Shown: positions 8,049 to 17,324 of the stretch, piece by piece | Numbering within the stretch: position 1 is the stretch's first letter | Layout of the letters: each line of letters opens with the position of its first letter | Source: Halomonas shengliensis | GTDB lineage: Bacteria > Pseudomonadota > Gammaproteobacteria > Pseudomonadales > Halomonadaceae | Assembly (NCBI RefSeq): GCF_900104135.1 | Contig: NZ_FNIV01000004.1 | Coordinates: forward strand, 33,658 to 97,657 | Length of the DNA: 64,000 nucleotides | Direction: 5' to 3' | Translations under genes and position numbers: made by a program | Notes under the pieces: model-generated | Databases searched by the model: none | Told to the model about the DNA's origin: nothing | The model's input: the letters and a program-made list of their open reading frames with translations, nothing else

Positions 8049-8453
8049 CTATTCCCCCCGCCGCCGGCCCCTGCGCGCCAGCCAGCGCCCCAGGCGTACC
8101 CGGCGCCTGGCGAACCAGCGATACCCCGCGTCCATCGGCCCCGCCACTCCCGGCAGGGTGCTCAGCCAAACCAGCCGCCGATAGCCCAGCACCGCGTAGA
8201 GCGCGCGGCTGGCGTCCATGCCGATGAACCAGCGCCCCGCGGCGTCGCGCAGGTGCAGCCGCCCCATCATCGCCTCGAAGGAGCTCCCCAGCGCCGCGGC
8301 GTCGAACCCCGGTGCCTGGATATCCACCAGTGCCACGCGCGCCCGGCGTGGATGGCGGGCTAGCCAGGCCACCTCGCGCTGGCACAAAGGGCAGTGGCCG
8401 TCGTGGTAGAGCGTGACCGGCGGCGTGGCGGCGAGGGCGTCGCGTCGGCTCAT
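8049..8453 (-). CDS. DCC-family (DUF393) thiol-disulfide oxidoreductase-like protein
   Basis: The 134-residue protein carries the family hallmark near the N terminus, VTLYHDGHCPLCQREVAWL, in which DGxCPLC supplies a redox-type CxxC pair. Further typical segments are FIGMDASRALY and MDAGYRWFARRR. DCC proteins are predicted thioredoxin-like oxidoreductases of unknown substrate. Its start codon overlaps the stop of the upstream photolyase gene by four bases (ATGA), so the two are translationally coupled and likely linked in function. Confidence 0.88.
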   Translation of the reverse strand: MSRRDALAATPPVTLYHDGHCPLCQREVAWLARHPRRARVALVDIQAPGFDAAALGSSFEAMMGRLHLRDAAGRWFIGMDASRALYAVLGYRRLVWLSTLPGVAGPMDAGYRWFARRRVRLGRWLARRGRRRGE

Positions 8454-10060
8454 GGGGTCTCCTCCGAGGGCACGCTGACGTAGCCGGCCAGATGGCGGCG
8501 GCGCTCCGGCTCGTCGCCCGCCTGGCGCCAGGCCGAGCTGCGCGGCAGCGCCGCCAGGAAGGCCTCCGCCTGCTCGCGCATGGCCGAGCGCTTCGCGTCG
8601 CCCATCCTGGCCAGCGAGCCGTAGATCAGCTTCATGCGCGGGTTAGCCGAGAGGGTCTCGGCGTGGCGCTCCAGGAAGCGCCAGTAGAGGCTGTTGAGGG
8701 GGCAGGCGTCGGGGCCGGTGACCCGCCTGGGGTCGTAGCGGCAGTGGCGGCAGTGGTCCGACATGCGGTCGATGTACTTGCCCGAGGCGCAGTAGGGCTT
8801 GGAGCCCATCAGGCCGCCGTCGGCGTGCAGCACCATCCCCAGGGTGTTGGGCAGCTCCACCCATTCGCAGGCGTCGGCGTAGACCGCCAGGTACCAGTCG
8901 CACAGCGCCTCGGGAGAGACGTCGCAGAGCAGCGCCACGTTGCCGGTGACCATCAGCCGCTGGATATGGTGGGCGTAGGCGTTGTCGCGGGTCATCTCGA
9001 TGGCGCGCGACAGGCAGCGCAGCTCGGTGTCGCCGCTCCAGTAGCAGGCCGGCAGGTCGCCCTCGGCGTTCAGGGCGTTGCCCCGCTTGTAGTCGGGCAT
9101 GCGCGTCCAGTAGAGGCCGCGCACATACTCCCGCCAGCCCAGGATCTGGCGGATAAAGCCCTCCACCGAGTTGAGCGGGGCGCGCCCCTCGCGATACTCC
9201 CGCTCCGCCGCCTCGCATACCTCGCGGGACGAGAGCAGACCCAGGTTGAGCGCCGCCGAGAGGCGCGAGTGGAAGAGGAAGGGGGCGTCGTCGCGGATGG
9301 CGTCCTGGTAGCGGCCGAAGTCGGGCAGCAGCCGGGCGAGGAAGTGGCGCAGGTCCACCAGCGCCTGGCGTCGGGTCACCGGCCAGTGGAAGCCCTCGAG
9401 GCGTCCGAAGTGCTCGCCGAAGTGCTCCGCCACCAGCGCGAGGACCTCCTCGGTGACGGCATCCCGACGGTGGCGGGGCGGCTCAGGGATCTCGAGTGCC
9501 TCCGGCAGCGGTTCACGGTTGTCGTGGTCGTAGTTCCACCGCCCGCCGGCGGGCTGGCCATCCTCCATCAGCAGGCCGGTCCGGCGTCGCTGCTGCCGGT
9601 AGAAGTGCTCCATCCGCGGGGCCTTGCGCCCCTGCATCCAGGCGCCGAAGTCCGCCGGGGTGGTGAAGAAGCGGTCATCCTCGAGCAGGCGCCAGGGCAG
9701 GGCGGCATGCTCGCGCTCCCGCATCGCCTGCCACAGCCGCCACTCGCCGGGGCGCACCGCGCGGATCTCGTCGCAGCCGTAGAGGGCCGCCAGGCGCTCC
9801 GCCTCCGGGACCAGCGCCTGGGCGTTGTCGGGGTCATCCAGGGCGCTGTAGTGGACGCACAGGCCCCGTTCGCGCAGCGCCTGGGCGAAGTGGCGCATGG
9901 CGGAGAGCATCAGCGCGATCTTCTGGGGGTGGTGGGGCACGTAGCGCCCCTCGGCGGCCACCTCGCAGAGTGCCACCACGGCGTCCTCGGGCAGGTCGCG
10001 CAGGCTGGCAAGCGCCGGGGTGAGCTGGTCGCCGAGCACCAGGACCAGGGGGCGTGGCAT
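8450..10060 (-). CDS. FeS-BCP (6-4)-type photolyase / cryptochrome B (PhrB/CryB family)
   Basis: The protein (536 aa) belongs to the bacterial iron-sulfur cryptochrome/photolyase group, which repairs (6-4) photoproducts or senses blue light using FAD and a lumazine antenna. The N terminus (LVLVLGDQLTPALASL) and the FAD domain segments NSVEGFIRQILGWREYVRG and HHIQRLMVTGNVALLC are characteristic. Four cysteines at 349, 437, 440 and 453 (RCLSRA, HCRHCRYDP, DACPLNSLYW) have the spacing of the 4Fe-4S ligands in Agrobacterium PhrB. It is transcribed leftward with a DCC protein. A TGTACT-N12-TGTACA repeat lies just upstream of its start. Confidence 0.93.
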   Translation of the reverse strand: MPRPLVLVLGDQLTPALASLRDLPEDAVVALCEVAAEGRYVPHHPQKIALMLSAMRHFAQALRERGLCVHYSALDDPDNAQALVPEAERLAALYGCDEIRAVRPGEWRLWQAMREREHAALPWRLLEDDRFFTTPADFGAWMQGRKAPRMEHFYRQQRRRTGLLMEDGQPAGGRWNYDHDNREPLPEALEIPEPPRHRRDAVTEEVLALVAEHFGEHFGRLEGFHWPVTRRQALVDLRHFLARLLPDFGRYQDAIRDDAPFLFHSRLSAALNLGLLSSREVCEAAEREYREGRAPLNSVEGFIRQILGWREYVRGLYWTRMPDYKRGNALNAEGDLPACYWSGDTELRCLSRAIEMTRDNAYAHHIQRLMVTGNVALLCDVSPEALCDWYLAVYADACEWVELPNTLGMVLHADGGLMGSKPYCASGKYIDRMSDHCRHCRYDPRRVTGPDACPLNSLYWRFLERHAETLSANPRMKLIYGSLARMGDAKRSAMREQAEAFLAALPRSSAWRQAGDEPERRRHLAGYVSVPSEETP

Positions 10061-10075
10061 GGGCTGACCTCAAGC

Positions 10076-10099
10076 TGTACAAATTTGTCTGATAGTACA
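10076..10099 (-). promoter_or_regulatory. TGTAC repeat upstream of the FeS photolyase, candidate light-responsive operator
   Basis: On the minus strand TGTACT (10099-10094) and TGTACA (10081-10076) are separated by 12 bases. The site ends 16 bases before the photolyase start codon. The nine-base core TTTGTACAG recurs exactly before the DASH photolyase gene (23250-23258). TGTA-rich repeats of this sort are bound by MerR-family LitR/CarH light regulators; that assignment is inference. Confidence 0.5.
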
Positions 10100-10126
10100 A
10101 CTTCATCCCGCCGGGGGCGAGGAGGC

Positions 10127-10135
10127 TGGTACACT
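10127..10135 (+). promoter_or_regulatory. Candidate extended -10 promoter of hemH
   Basis: TG-G-TACACT forms an extended -10 element about 49 bases before the hemH ATG. No clear -35 box accompanies it. Confidence 0.35.
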
Positions 10136-10183
10136 AGCATCTCCCCAAGCAGTGCCCGAGCAGCGACCCAAGGAGCCCCGCCC

Positions 10184-11272
10184 ATGACCACCCCGACCCA
10201 GGATTCGGCTCGCCCCGAGATGGACCGCCCCGGCGAGGGCCGCCTGGTCCATGCCCCATCCGATCATCCCGCCATCCCCCGTGCCCGGGTCGGGGTGGTG
10301 CTGGTCAACCTGGGCACCCCGGACGCCACCGACTACTGGTCCATGCGTCGCTACCTCAGCGAGTTCCTCTCCGACAAGCGGGTGGTGGACTACCCCAGCT
10401 GGAAGTGGCAACCGCTGCTGCAGCTGATCATCCTCGCGCGGCGGCCCTTCAAGTCCGGCGAGGCCTATCGTGGCATCTGGAACACCGAGAAGGACGAGAG
10501 CCCGCTGCTTACCATCACCCGGGAGCAGACCCGCAAGGTGGCCGAGGGGCTCGAGGCGCGCCATGGCGAGCGGGTGATGGTCGACTTCGCCATGCGCTAC
10601 GGCAACCCCTCCACCGATAGCGTGCTCAGGCGCCTGCAGGCGGCGGGCTGCGAGAAGATCCTGTTCTTCCCGCTCTATCCCCAGTACGCCTCGCCCACCA
10701 CCGCCACCGCCAACGACCATGCCTTCCGTACCCTGATGAAGCTCAAGTGGCAGCCGGCGATCCGTACCGTACCCGCCTACTTCGAGCACCCCCGCTATGT
10801 CGAGGCCCTGGCCCGCTCGGTACGTGAGGCGTATGACGCCGCCGAGACGCCGCCGGAAGTGCTGGTGGCCTCCTACCACGGCGTGCCCAAGCGCTTCCTG
10901 ATGGAGGGCGACCCCTACCACTGCCAGTGCCAGAAGACCACGCGACTGCTGCGCGAGGCGCTGGGCTGGGAGGGCGACGCCATCCAGACCGCCTTCCAGT
11001 CGCAGTTCGGGCCCGAGGAGTGGGTGGGGCCCCAGACGGTGGAGCATGTGGCCGAGCTGGCCCGCCAGGGCAAGAAGCATATCGCGGTGGTCTCGCCGGC
11101 CTTCTCCGCCGACTGCGTCGAGACCCTGGAGGAGATCCAGGAGGAGATCCGCGATGCCTTCCTCGAGGCGGGCGGCGAGACCTTCACCTATGTGCCCTGC
11201 CTCAACGACCGCGACGACCATATCGACGCCCTGCTCGCCATCATCGACAACGAGCTGGGTGGCTGGGTATAG
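10184..11272 (+). CDS. hemH: Ferrochelatase
   Basis: HemH inserts Fe2+ into protoporphyrin IX, the last step of haem synthesis. The 362-residue protein shows GVVLVNLGTPD, the active-site histidine segment VASYHGVPKRF and the catalytic acidic segment SADCVETLEEI. A cluster of cysteine-containing residues, YHCQCQKTTRLL, is typical of proteobacterial enzymes. About 35 low-complexity residues precede the conserved core. The start at 10184 has AAGGAG at 10170-10175. It is divergent from the FeS photolyase, sharing a 123-base intergenic region, and is closed by a strong hairpin. Confidence 0.96.
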   Translation: MTTPTQDSARPEMDRPGEGRLVHAPSDHPAIPRARVGVVLVNLGTPDATDYWSMRRYLSEFLSDKRVVDYPSWKWQPLLQLIILARRPFKSGEAYRGIWNTEKDESPLLTITREQTRKVAEGLEARHGERVMVDFAMRYGNPSTDSVLRRLQAAGCEKILFFPLYPQYASPTTATANDHAFRTLMKLKWQPAIRTVPAYFEHPRYVEALARSVREAYDAAETPPEVLVASYHGVPKRFLMEGDPYHCQCQKTTRLLREALGWEGDAIQTAFQSQFGPEEWVGPQTVEHVAELARQGKKHIAVVSPAFSADCVETLEEIQEEIRDAFLEAGGETFTYVPCLNDRDDHIDALLAIIDNELGGWV

Positions 11273-11302
11273 GACACGGCCCCTGCCGGCACGCCATAGC
11301 GA

Positions 11303-11327
11303 TCGGGCCCGCCATCGGCGGGCCCGA
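11303..11327. terminator. Hairpin between hemH and the left Mrp operon
   Basis: TCGGGCCCGCC (11303-11313) pairs perfectly with 11317-11327 around a three-base ATC loop. It lies between the stop of hemH and the stop of the convergent mrpG, a suitable place for a bidirectional terminator. Confidence 0.65.
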
Positions 11328-11333
11328 GGCGTG

Positions 11334-11726
11334 TCAGCCATGGCCGCGGTCGGGGTGGGGTACCGGCTTCTCGCCGACCTCCTCGGGGCGCAGCTCCACC
11401 GGACGCCCGGCGGTCTTCTCCACGTGCTTCAGCTTGAGGTGCAGGCCGGTCTTGGCCAGCAGGTGGGCGCTCACCGGGGCGGTGATGAACAGGAACAGGG
11501 TGATCAGCATCTCTTGGATGTCCGGCTTGCCCTCGGTGACCCAGAAGTAGAGCATCGAGGCCACCAGCATGCAGCCGATCCCCAGGGTGGTGGCCTTGGT
11601 GGGGCCGTGCAGGCGCATGTAGAAGTCGGGCAGGTGGGCCATGCCCAGCGAGCCGATGAACACGAAGGCGCCGCCGGCGATCAGCAGCAGCGAGATCACG
11701 CCCTCCAAGATCACGTAGAACGTCAT
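11334..11726 (-). CDS. mrpG: Na+/H+ antiporter subunit G (left Mrp operon)
   Basis: MrpG is a small membrane subunit needed for assembly of the Mrp/Mnh antiporter. The 130-residue protein has three membrane helices and the family motifs FIGSLGMAHLPDFYMRLHGP and TKATTLG. It ends in a hydrophilic, charged tail rich in Pro, Glu, His and Lys. The start at 11726 (MTFYVILEGVIS) is chosen because the family begins there; the frame remains open further upstream into mrpF. It is the last gene of the leftward operon A/B-C-D-E-F-G. Confidence 0.93.
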   Translation of the reverse strand: MTFYVILEGVISLLLIAGGAFVFIGSLGMAHLPDFYMRLHGPTKATTLGIGCMLVASMLYFWVTEGKPDIQEMLITLFLFITAPVSAHLLAKTGLHLKLKHVEKTAGRPVELRPEEVGEKPVPHPDRGHG

Positions 11727-11734
11727 GACGCCTC

Positions 11735-12004
11735 CTATTCGATGATGTCGCCGCGCAGCAGGTACTTGCATACCGCCACGGTGCTGATGAAGCCGAGCAT
11801 GGCGATCAGCAGGGCCGACTCGAAGTAGGTCTTGGTGTTGAGCCACAGCCCCAGCAGCCCGATCAGCGCGATGGAGTTGATGTACATGGTGTCCAGCGCC
11901 AGCAGGCGGTCGGGCATGTCGGGGCCGACGGCCAGGCGGTAGACGTTGAGCGCCAGGGCCGCGATGACCAGCGCCAGGGTGGTGAACAGGGCGACGTCTA
12001 GCAT
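11735..12004 (-). CDS. mrpF: Na+/H+ antiporter subunit F (left Mrp operon)
   Basis: This 89-residue protein with three membrane helices carries the MrpF/PhaF signature AVGPDMPDRLLALDTMYINS. In the complex it is a small subunit linked to ion translocation and, in homologues, to bile-salt efflux. It overlaps the end of mrpE by seven bases and is followed after eight bases by mrpG. Confidence 0.93.
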   Translation of the reverse strand: MLDVALFTTLALVIAALALNVYRLAVGPDMPDRLLALDTMYINSIALIGLLGLWLNTKTYFESALLIAMLGFISTVAVCKYLLRGDIIE

Positions 12005-12495
12005 TCGTAGATCTCCTTCAGGGGGCGCTCGTAGCGCTCGCGGATGGTCGCGATCAGCGCCTCGTCGTCCTCCACGTCCAGGGCGTGGATCAGCAGCGAC
12101 TTGCCGTCCAGCCGCAGGTTGGCCGACACCGTGCCCGGCGTCAGGCTGATGGTGTTGGCCAGCAGGGTGATGGTGAAGCGATTCTCCAGCATCAGCGGGT
12201 ACTCCACGAAGTGGGGCCGCAGGCGCCGCCAGGGATTGATGATCAGCCAGGCCACCTGGACGTTGGCGACGATGATGTCGCCCAGCACCCGCAGCACGAA
12301 ACGCAGCAGCAGCCGTGGCTTCTTCACGTGGGGCTGGGCGTCCCAGAAGCGGTGGGTCACCAGCGGTATCGCCACCGCCAGGGCGCCGCCCAGCAGGATA
12401 TGGCCGAAGGCCACGCTGCGCACCATCAGCAGCCAGACGACCAGCAGCAGGATCGACAGCAGCGGGGTGGGCAGCCAGGGACGAGGCGTGATCAT
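11998..12495 (-). CDS. mrpE: Na+/H+ antiporter subunit E (left Mrp operon)
   Basis: MrpE is a membrane-anchored subunit. The 165-residue protein begins with two hydrophobic segments (LLSILLLVVWLLMVRSVAFG) and contains the family pattern TLLANTISLTPGTVSANL followed by LIHALDV. The start at 12495 overlaps the mrpD stop as ATGA, so translation is coupled. Confidence 0.93.
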   Translation of the reverse strand: MITPRPWLPTPLLSILLLVVWLLMVRSVAFGHILLGGALAVAIPLVTHRFWDAQPHVKKPRLLLRFVLRVLGDIIVANVQVAWLIINPWRRLRPHFVEYPLMLENRFTITLLANTISLTPGTVSANLRLDGKSLLIHALDVEDDEALIATIRERYERPLKEIYEC

Positions 12496-14000
12496 GGGGC
12501 GTCTCCCTCGGGGGTCAGCAGGGCGCGGGTCACCGCCTCGGGGCGTGCCAGCTGCTCGGCGGTGGCGTCGGTGTAGTCGGTGAGGGGCCCGGCGAGGAGG
12601 ACCAGCAGCGGCGAGGCGCCGATCAGCCAGGCCACGCCGAACCACTGGCGGGGCGGCAGGCGCTGGCCGTCCGCCTCGCCGCTGCTGCGCCAGAACAGCG
12701 TCGAGCCGGCCCGGGAGAGGGCGACGATGGCGGCCAGCCCCGAGAGCAGCAGGACCGGCCACAGCCAGGCGCGCTGGCCGCCCTCGGCGGCGACCAGCAG
12801 CAGCGCCTTGCCGATCGCCCCGGAGAGTGGCGGCATGCCGGCCACCGCCACCGCGCCGGCGAAGAACAGCAGCGCCAGCCAGCGCCCCTGGCGCAGCGGC
12901 CGGCCCTTGACGATGCGGGTGCCCGCCTTGCCGCGCTGGGCGCCGATCATCTCGGCCAGCAGGAAGAGGCCGCCGGTGACCAGGGTGGTGTGGATCAGGT
13001 AGTAGAGCAGGGCCGAGACCGCCGCCGGGGAACCGATGCCGATGCCCGCCAGCAGGGTGCCCACCGAGACCAGCACCAGGTAGGCCACCAGCAGGCGCAG
13101 GTCGCGCGCCGCCAGGGTGCCGGCGCCGGCGGCCACCAGAGTGGCCAGCGCGAACCACCACACCCAGCCCTGCTCCAGGTCGGCCAGGGCGCCGGCGTCC
13201 TCGCCGAACACCAGCGAGTAGACCCGCAGGATGGCGTAGATGCCGACCTTGGTCATGATGGCGAACAGCGCCGCCACCGGTGCCGGCGCCGCCGCATAGG
13301 CCCTGGGCAGCCAGAAGTAGAGCGGCAGGATCGCCGCCTTGAGGCCGAACACCACCAGCAGCATCAGCGCGCCGGCCACCACCAGCCCCTCGCGCTCGGC
13401 GGGAAGCCCGGCGAGGCGCGTGGCCATGTCGGCCATGTTGAGGGTGCCGGTGGCGCCATAGAGGATGCCCACGCTGATCAAGAACAGCGACGAGCCCGCC
13501 AGGTTGAGCACCACGTAGTGGACCCCGGCCATGATGCGATCGCGGCCGCCGCCGTGCAGCAGCAGGGCGTAGGAGGCGAGCAGCAGCACCTCGAAGAACA
13601 CGAAGAGGTTGAACAGGTCGCCGGTCAGGAAGGCGCCGTTGAGGCCCATCAGCTGCCACTGGAAGAGGCCGTGGAAGTTGCTGCCACGCTCGTCGTCGCC
13701 GGCGCAGGCGAACACCACCGCGCCCAGGGCGAGCACGGCGGTGAGCAGCACCATCAGCGCCGAGAGGCGGTCGAGCACCAGCACGATGCCGAAGGGGGGC
13801 TGCCAGTCGCCAAGGGCGTAGTAGGTCACCTCGCCGCCGGCAGCCCGGGCCACCAGGGCGACGCCCACCAGCAGCAGGGCCAGGGTGGCGCCGACGCCCA
13901 CCAGGCGCTTGACGCGCACGCTGCCCTGGCGCTGGAACAGCAGCAGCAGGCCGGCGACCAGCGGCAGCACCACCGGCAGCACGATCAGGTGAGACATCAT
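12492..14000 (-). CDS. mrpD: Na+/H+ antiporter subunit D (left Mrp operon)
   Basis: MrpD is homologous to NuoN/NuoM of respiratory complex I and forms a proton pathway. The 502-residue, roughly 14-helix protein shows MGLNGAFLTGDLFNLFVFFE with the conserved Glu, FGLKAAILPLYFWLPRAYAA with the key Lys, and LIHTTLVTGGLFL. The start is ATGATG at 14000, within which the TGA of mrpC is embedded. Neighbouring starts and stops overlap throughout the operon, which implies stoichiometric coupled synthesis. Confidence 0.95.
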   Translation of the reverse strand: MMSHLIVLPVVLPLVAGLLLLFQRQGSVRVKRLVGVGATLALLLVGVALVARAAGGEVTYYALGDWQPPFGIVLVLDRLSALMVLLTAVLALGAVVFACAGDDERGSNFHGLFQWQLMGLNGAFLTGDLFNLFVFFEVLLLASYALLLHGGGRDRIMAGVHYVVLNLAGSSLFLISVGILYGATGTLNMADMATRLAGLPAEREGLVVAGALMLLVVFGLKAAILPLYFWLPRAYAAAPAPVAALFAIMTKVGIYAILRVYSLVFGEDAGALADLEQGWVWWFALATLVAAGAGTLAARDLRLLVAYLVLVSVGTLLAGIGIGSPAAVSALLYYLIHTTLVTGGLFLLAEMIGAQRGKAGTRIVKGRPLRQGRWLALLFFAGAVAVAGMPPLSGAIGKALLLVAAEGGQRAWLWPVLLLSGLAAIVALSRAGSTLFWRSSGEADGQRLPPRQWFGVAWLIGASPLLVLLAGPLTDYTDATAEQLARPEAVTRALLTPEGDAP

Positions 14001-14341
14001 CGGCGACCCTCCCCGGCCTCATGCTTGCGGCCGTCGACGTGGTCGTTGCCCGCCTCGCTGCGCGCCCGCATGGCGAGGATCACCACGAAGGCGGTCATCG
14101 CGAAGCCGATGACGATGGCGGTCAGCACCAGGGCCTGGGGCAGGGGGTCGGCGTAGTCGCCGGCACCATTCACCAGGGCGGCGCCGTCGGTGGTCAGCCC
14201 GCCCATGGAGAACAGGAAGAGGTTCACGGCATAGGAGAGCAGGGTCAGGCCCACCACCACCGGGAAGGTACGGGCGCGCAGGGTCAGGTAGAGCCCGCAG
14301 GCGGTTAGCACGCCGGTGGTGATGGCGTAGAGGCTTTCCAT
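13997..14341 (-). CDS. mrpC: Na+/H+ antiporter subunit C (left Mrp operon)
   Basis: MrpC resembles NuoK. The 114-residue protein has three helices and the conserved [20 protein letters not shown] segment with VVGLTLLSYAVNLFLF. Its ATG shares one base with the TGA of the upstream fused mrpA/B gene (TGATG). The start is at [10 protein letters not shown] although the frame remains open far upstream. Confidence 0.93.
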   Translation of the reverse strand: MESLYAITTGVLTACGLYLTLRARTFPVVVGLTLLSYAVNLFLFSMGGLTTDGAALVNGAGDYADPLPQALVLTAIVIGFAMTAFVVILAMRARSEAGNDHVDGRKHEAGEGRR

Positions 14342-17163
14342 CAGGAGGACTCCTTGGGAGTGTCGGAGGGCGGCGCGGCGGCGGACTCCTTGGCCGGACG
14401 GTGGGGGGTGGTGACCTTGCCCAGGTTGGCCAGGATCATCAGGGTGGCCCCCACCACGGCGAGGTAGACGCCGAGGTCGAAGAGCATGGCGGTGGCCAGC
14501 TCGAACTTGCCCACCAGCGGCAGTGAGAAGTAGCCGAACGACGAGGTCAGGAAGGGGTAGCCGAACAGCCAGCTGCCCAGCCCCGTGAGGGTGGCGATGC
14601 CGACGCCGGCCACCGCCACCGGCTGGTAGGGGAAGTCCAGGCGCCGCTGGGCCCACTCCACGCCGCGCGCCATGTAGAGCAGGATCAGCGCCACCGCGGT
14701 GACCAGGCCGGCGATGAAGCCGCCGCCCGGCTGGTTGTGGCCGCGCAGGAAGATGAAGGCCGAGACCAGAAGCGCCAGCGGCAGCAGGGCCATGGAGATG
14801 GAGGTGAGGATCGCCGGGTAGCGGTCCGGCGACCACACCCGTCCCTCGCCGTCGCTGTGGGGCATGAACACCCGCAGGCGGTTGAGCAGCTTGAAGATCG
14901 CCAGGCCGGCCAGCGCCAGCACGGTGATCTCGCCCAGGGTATCGAAGCCGCGGAAGTCGACCAAGATGACGTTGACCACGTTGTGGCCGCCGCCGCCGGG
15001 CACGCTGTTCTCCAGGAAGAAGCCCGAGATGGAGGCGTTGTCGCGGGTCAGCACCGCGTAGTTGAGGCTCGCCACCACCAGCCCCAGGGTCCCGGCCAGC
15101 ACCACATCGCGCAGGTTGCGGCGGTTGGAGGACTCGGTGGGGGTCTTCTGGGGCAGGAAGAACAGCGCCAGCATCAGCAGGATCATGGTCACCACCTCCA
15201 CCGAGAGCTGGGTCAGCGCCAGGTCGGGGGCGGAGAAGCGGGCGAAGGTGAGCGACACCACCAGGCCCACCACCGAGAGCATGATCAGCGAGATCAGGCG
15301 GTAGCGGTGGGTCACCGCGGTGGCGATGCCGCCGAACACCAGCAGGGCGGCGCCCAGCAGCACCACGCCGTCGATGGGCTGGTTGCCCAGTGCGCCGGTC
15401 AGTCCGCTCATGCGCGACAGTCCCAGGCCGCCCATCACCAGGGAGGCGACCAGCAGCCAGGTCATGTAGCGCTGCAGCGAGCCGCCCTCGAAGCGAGCGA
15501 GGCCCGTCCCGGCACGAGACGCCAGGCGCTGCACCGCGCCCTCGAACACCAGCCGGGCGTCGACGGGACGGAAGCCGCGATGGAAGTGGCGCAGGTCGGC
15601 ATGGCGCCAGTAGGCCGCCGCCCCGGCGACCAGCGCCACCACGCTCATCCCCAGCGGCAGGTTGACGCCGTGCCAGATCGCCAGGTGGAACGCGAAGTCC
15701 TCGCCCAGCACCGCCGCCACGGCCAGGCCCAGCAGCCCCTCGGCCAGCACCGGCGCCAGACCCACCAGCACGCACAGCACCACCAGCAGCTCCACCGGGG
15801 CTCGCATCAGCCACGGCGGCTCGTGGGGTGCCTTCGGCGGCGACTGCCTGGCGGGCTTGAAGAACACCGCATGCACCAGGCGCAGGGAGTAGGCCACCGA
15901 GAGGATGCCACCGATCGTCGCCAGCACCGGCAGTACCCAGCTGAGCCCCGCCAGTACCGGCGTCTCCAGGGTCTCGGTGAAGAACATCTCCTTGGAGATG
16001 AAGCCGTTGAGCAGCGGCACCCCGGCCATGGCCGCCCCGGCCAGGCTGGTCAGCAGGGCGGTGACCGGCATGGCCGTCTTCAGGCCGCCCAGGCGGCCAA
16101 GCTCGCGGGTGCCGGCCTCGTGGTCGATGATGCCGGCGCTCATGAACAGCGCCGCCTTGAAGGTGGCGTGGTTGAGGATATGGAAGAGCGCGGCGAGCAC
16201 CGCCATGGGGCTGCCGATGCCCAGCAGCACCGTGATCAGCCCCAGGTGGCTCACCGTGGAGAAGGCCAGGATGCCCTTGAGGTCGGTCTTGAGCAGGGCG
16301 AACCAGGCGCCGTAGAGCAGGGTCGCCATGCCCACCAGAGAGACCACCACCGACCACAGCTCGCTGCCGGCGATGGCGGGGTGGAGGCGCGCCATCAGGA
16401 AGATGCCCGCCTTGACCATGGTCGCCGAGTGCAGGTAGGCGGAGACCGGGGTCGGTGCGGCCATGGCGTGGGGCAGCCAGAACTGGAAGGGGAACTGGGC
16501 CGACTTGGTGAAGGCCCCCAGCAGCACCAGCGCCAGCATGATCGGGTAGCGCGGATCGGCCAGTATCGCCTCGCCACCGGCCAGGACGTCGTCCATGGCG
16601 TAGCTGCCCACCATGTCGCCCAGCAGCAGCAGGCCGGCGAGCAGCGCCAGGCCGCCGGCGCCGGTCACGGTCAGCGCCATGCGCGCCCCCTTGCGGGCGT
16701 CGCTGCGATGGGACCAGAAGCCGATCAGCAGGAAGGAGGAGAGGCTGGTCAGCTCCCAATAGAGCCACAGCAGGATCAGGTTGTCGGCCATCACGATGCC
16801 GACCATGGAGGCCATGAACAGGATCAGGTAGGCGTAGAAGCGCCCGAAGGGCTCCTCCGGCGCCAGGTAGAAGTGGGCATAGAGCAGGATCAGCAGGCCG
16901 ATGCCCAGGATCAGCAGGTTGAAGAGCAGCGAGAGGCCATCCAGGCGGAAGGCCAGCTCGAGCCCCAGGGTGGGTATCCAGGGGACGGAGGCGCGCAGCG
17001 CCTCGCCGGCGGAGAGGGCCGGCAGCTGGGCCAGCATCAGCACCAGCGCCAGCGCCGGCAGCGCGGCGCTGGCCAGGGAGCAGTAGCGCCGGCCGCGACG
17101 GGCCGTGGCGATCGGCACCAGCATGCCCGCCAGCGGCAGCAGGGCTATCCACATCAGTGTCAT
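14341..17163 (-). CDS. mrpA: Na+/H+ antiporter fused subunit A/B (PhaAB type, left Mrp operon)
   Basis: The 940-residue protein is the large Mrp subunit, homologous to NuoL, with a complete MrpB domain fused at the C terminus. The A part shows [40 protein letters not shown] and [20 protein letters not shown]. The B-like part, roughly the last 145 residues, has [15 protein letters not shown] and [16 protein letters not shown]. This fusion defines the group 2 (pha-type) operon with six genes. The start at 17163 has AGGA nearby; a longer open frame upstream is Pro/Arg-rich and unlikely to be real. Confidence 0.94.
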   Translation of the reverse strand: MTLMWIALLPLAGMLVPIATARRGRRYCSLASAALPALALVLMLAQLPALSAGEALRASVPWIPTLGLELAFRLDGLSLLFNLLILGIGLLILLYAHFYLAPEEPFGRFYAYLILFMASMVGIVMADNLILLWLYWELTSLSSFLLIGFWSHRSDARKGARMALTVTGAGGLALLAGLLLLGDMVGSYAMDDVLAGGEAILADPRYPIMLALVLLGAFTKSAQFPFQFWLPHAMAAPTPVSAYLHSATMVKAGIFLMARLHPAIAGSELWSVVVSLVGMATLLYGAWFALLKTDLKGILAFSTVSHLGLITVLLGIGSPMAVLAALFHILNHATFKAALFMSAGIIDHEAGTRELGRLGGLKTAMPVTALLTSLAGAAMAGVPLLNGFISKEMFFTETLETPVLAGLSWVLPVLATIGGILSVAYSLRLVHAVFFKPARQSPPKAPHEPPWLMRAPVELLVVLCVLVGLAPVLAEGLLGLAVAAVLGEDFAFHLAIWHGVNLPLGMSVVALVAGAAAYWRHADLRHFHRGFRPVDARLVFEGAVQRLASRAGTGLARFEGGSLQRYMTWLLVASLVMGGLGLSRMSGLTGALGNQPIDGVVLLGAALLVFGGIATAVTHRYRLISLIMLSVVGLVVSLTFARFSAPDLALTQLSVEVVTMILLMLALFFLPQKTPTESSNRRNLRDVVLAGTLGLVVASLNYAVLTRDNASISGFFLENSVPGGGGHNVVNVILVDFRGFDTLGEITVLALAGLAIFKLLNRLRVFMPHSDGEGRVWSPDRYPAILTSISMALLPLALLVSAFIFLRGHNQPGGGFIAGLVTAVALILLYMARGVEWAQRRLDFPYQPVAVAGVGIATLTGLGSWLFGYPFLTSSFGYFSLPLVGKFELATAMLFDLGVYLAVVGATLMILANLGKVTTPHRPAKESAAAPPSDTPKESS

Positions 17164-17295
17164 CGGTCGCTCATCCTGCGAGGGTGATAGAGGGGGAGGG
17201 GCGCAGGATGCCCGCTGGGCCGGGGGATGCAAGCGACATCGGGTCGCATCCCGTCCCTGGGGCGCTGGCCCGTCCACGGCGATGCCGTTCATCCT

Positions 17296-17308
17296 AACGC
17301 AAAGCGTT
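17296..17308. promoter_or_regulatory. Palindrome in the divergent Mrp promoter region
   Basis: AACGC and GCGTT flank a three-base AAA centre. It lies 133 bases before the left operon start and 76 bases before the right operon start, in a 220-base non-coding region between them. It is a candidate operator for a regulator shared by both operons. Confidence 0.35.
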
Positions 17309-17324
17309 CTTTCTCGCCCTATCC

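Noticed and set aside
8492..10183. Long upstream extension of the hemH frame antisense to the photolyase
   Set aside because: The extension is low-complexity antisense sequence; AAGGAG and family alignment fix the hemH start at 10184.
14341..17152. Upstream extension that would give the left mrpC over 1,000 residues
   Set aside because: It is an Arg/Pro/Gly-rich out-of-frame reading of mrpA/B. MrpC is a 114-residue family and starts at 14341.
14737..17187. 816-codon plus-strand frame opposite mrpA/B
   Set aside because: Composition is Gln/His/Gly-rich shadow coding; the minus-strand gene has clear NuoL-like motifs.
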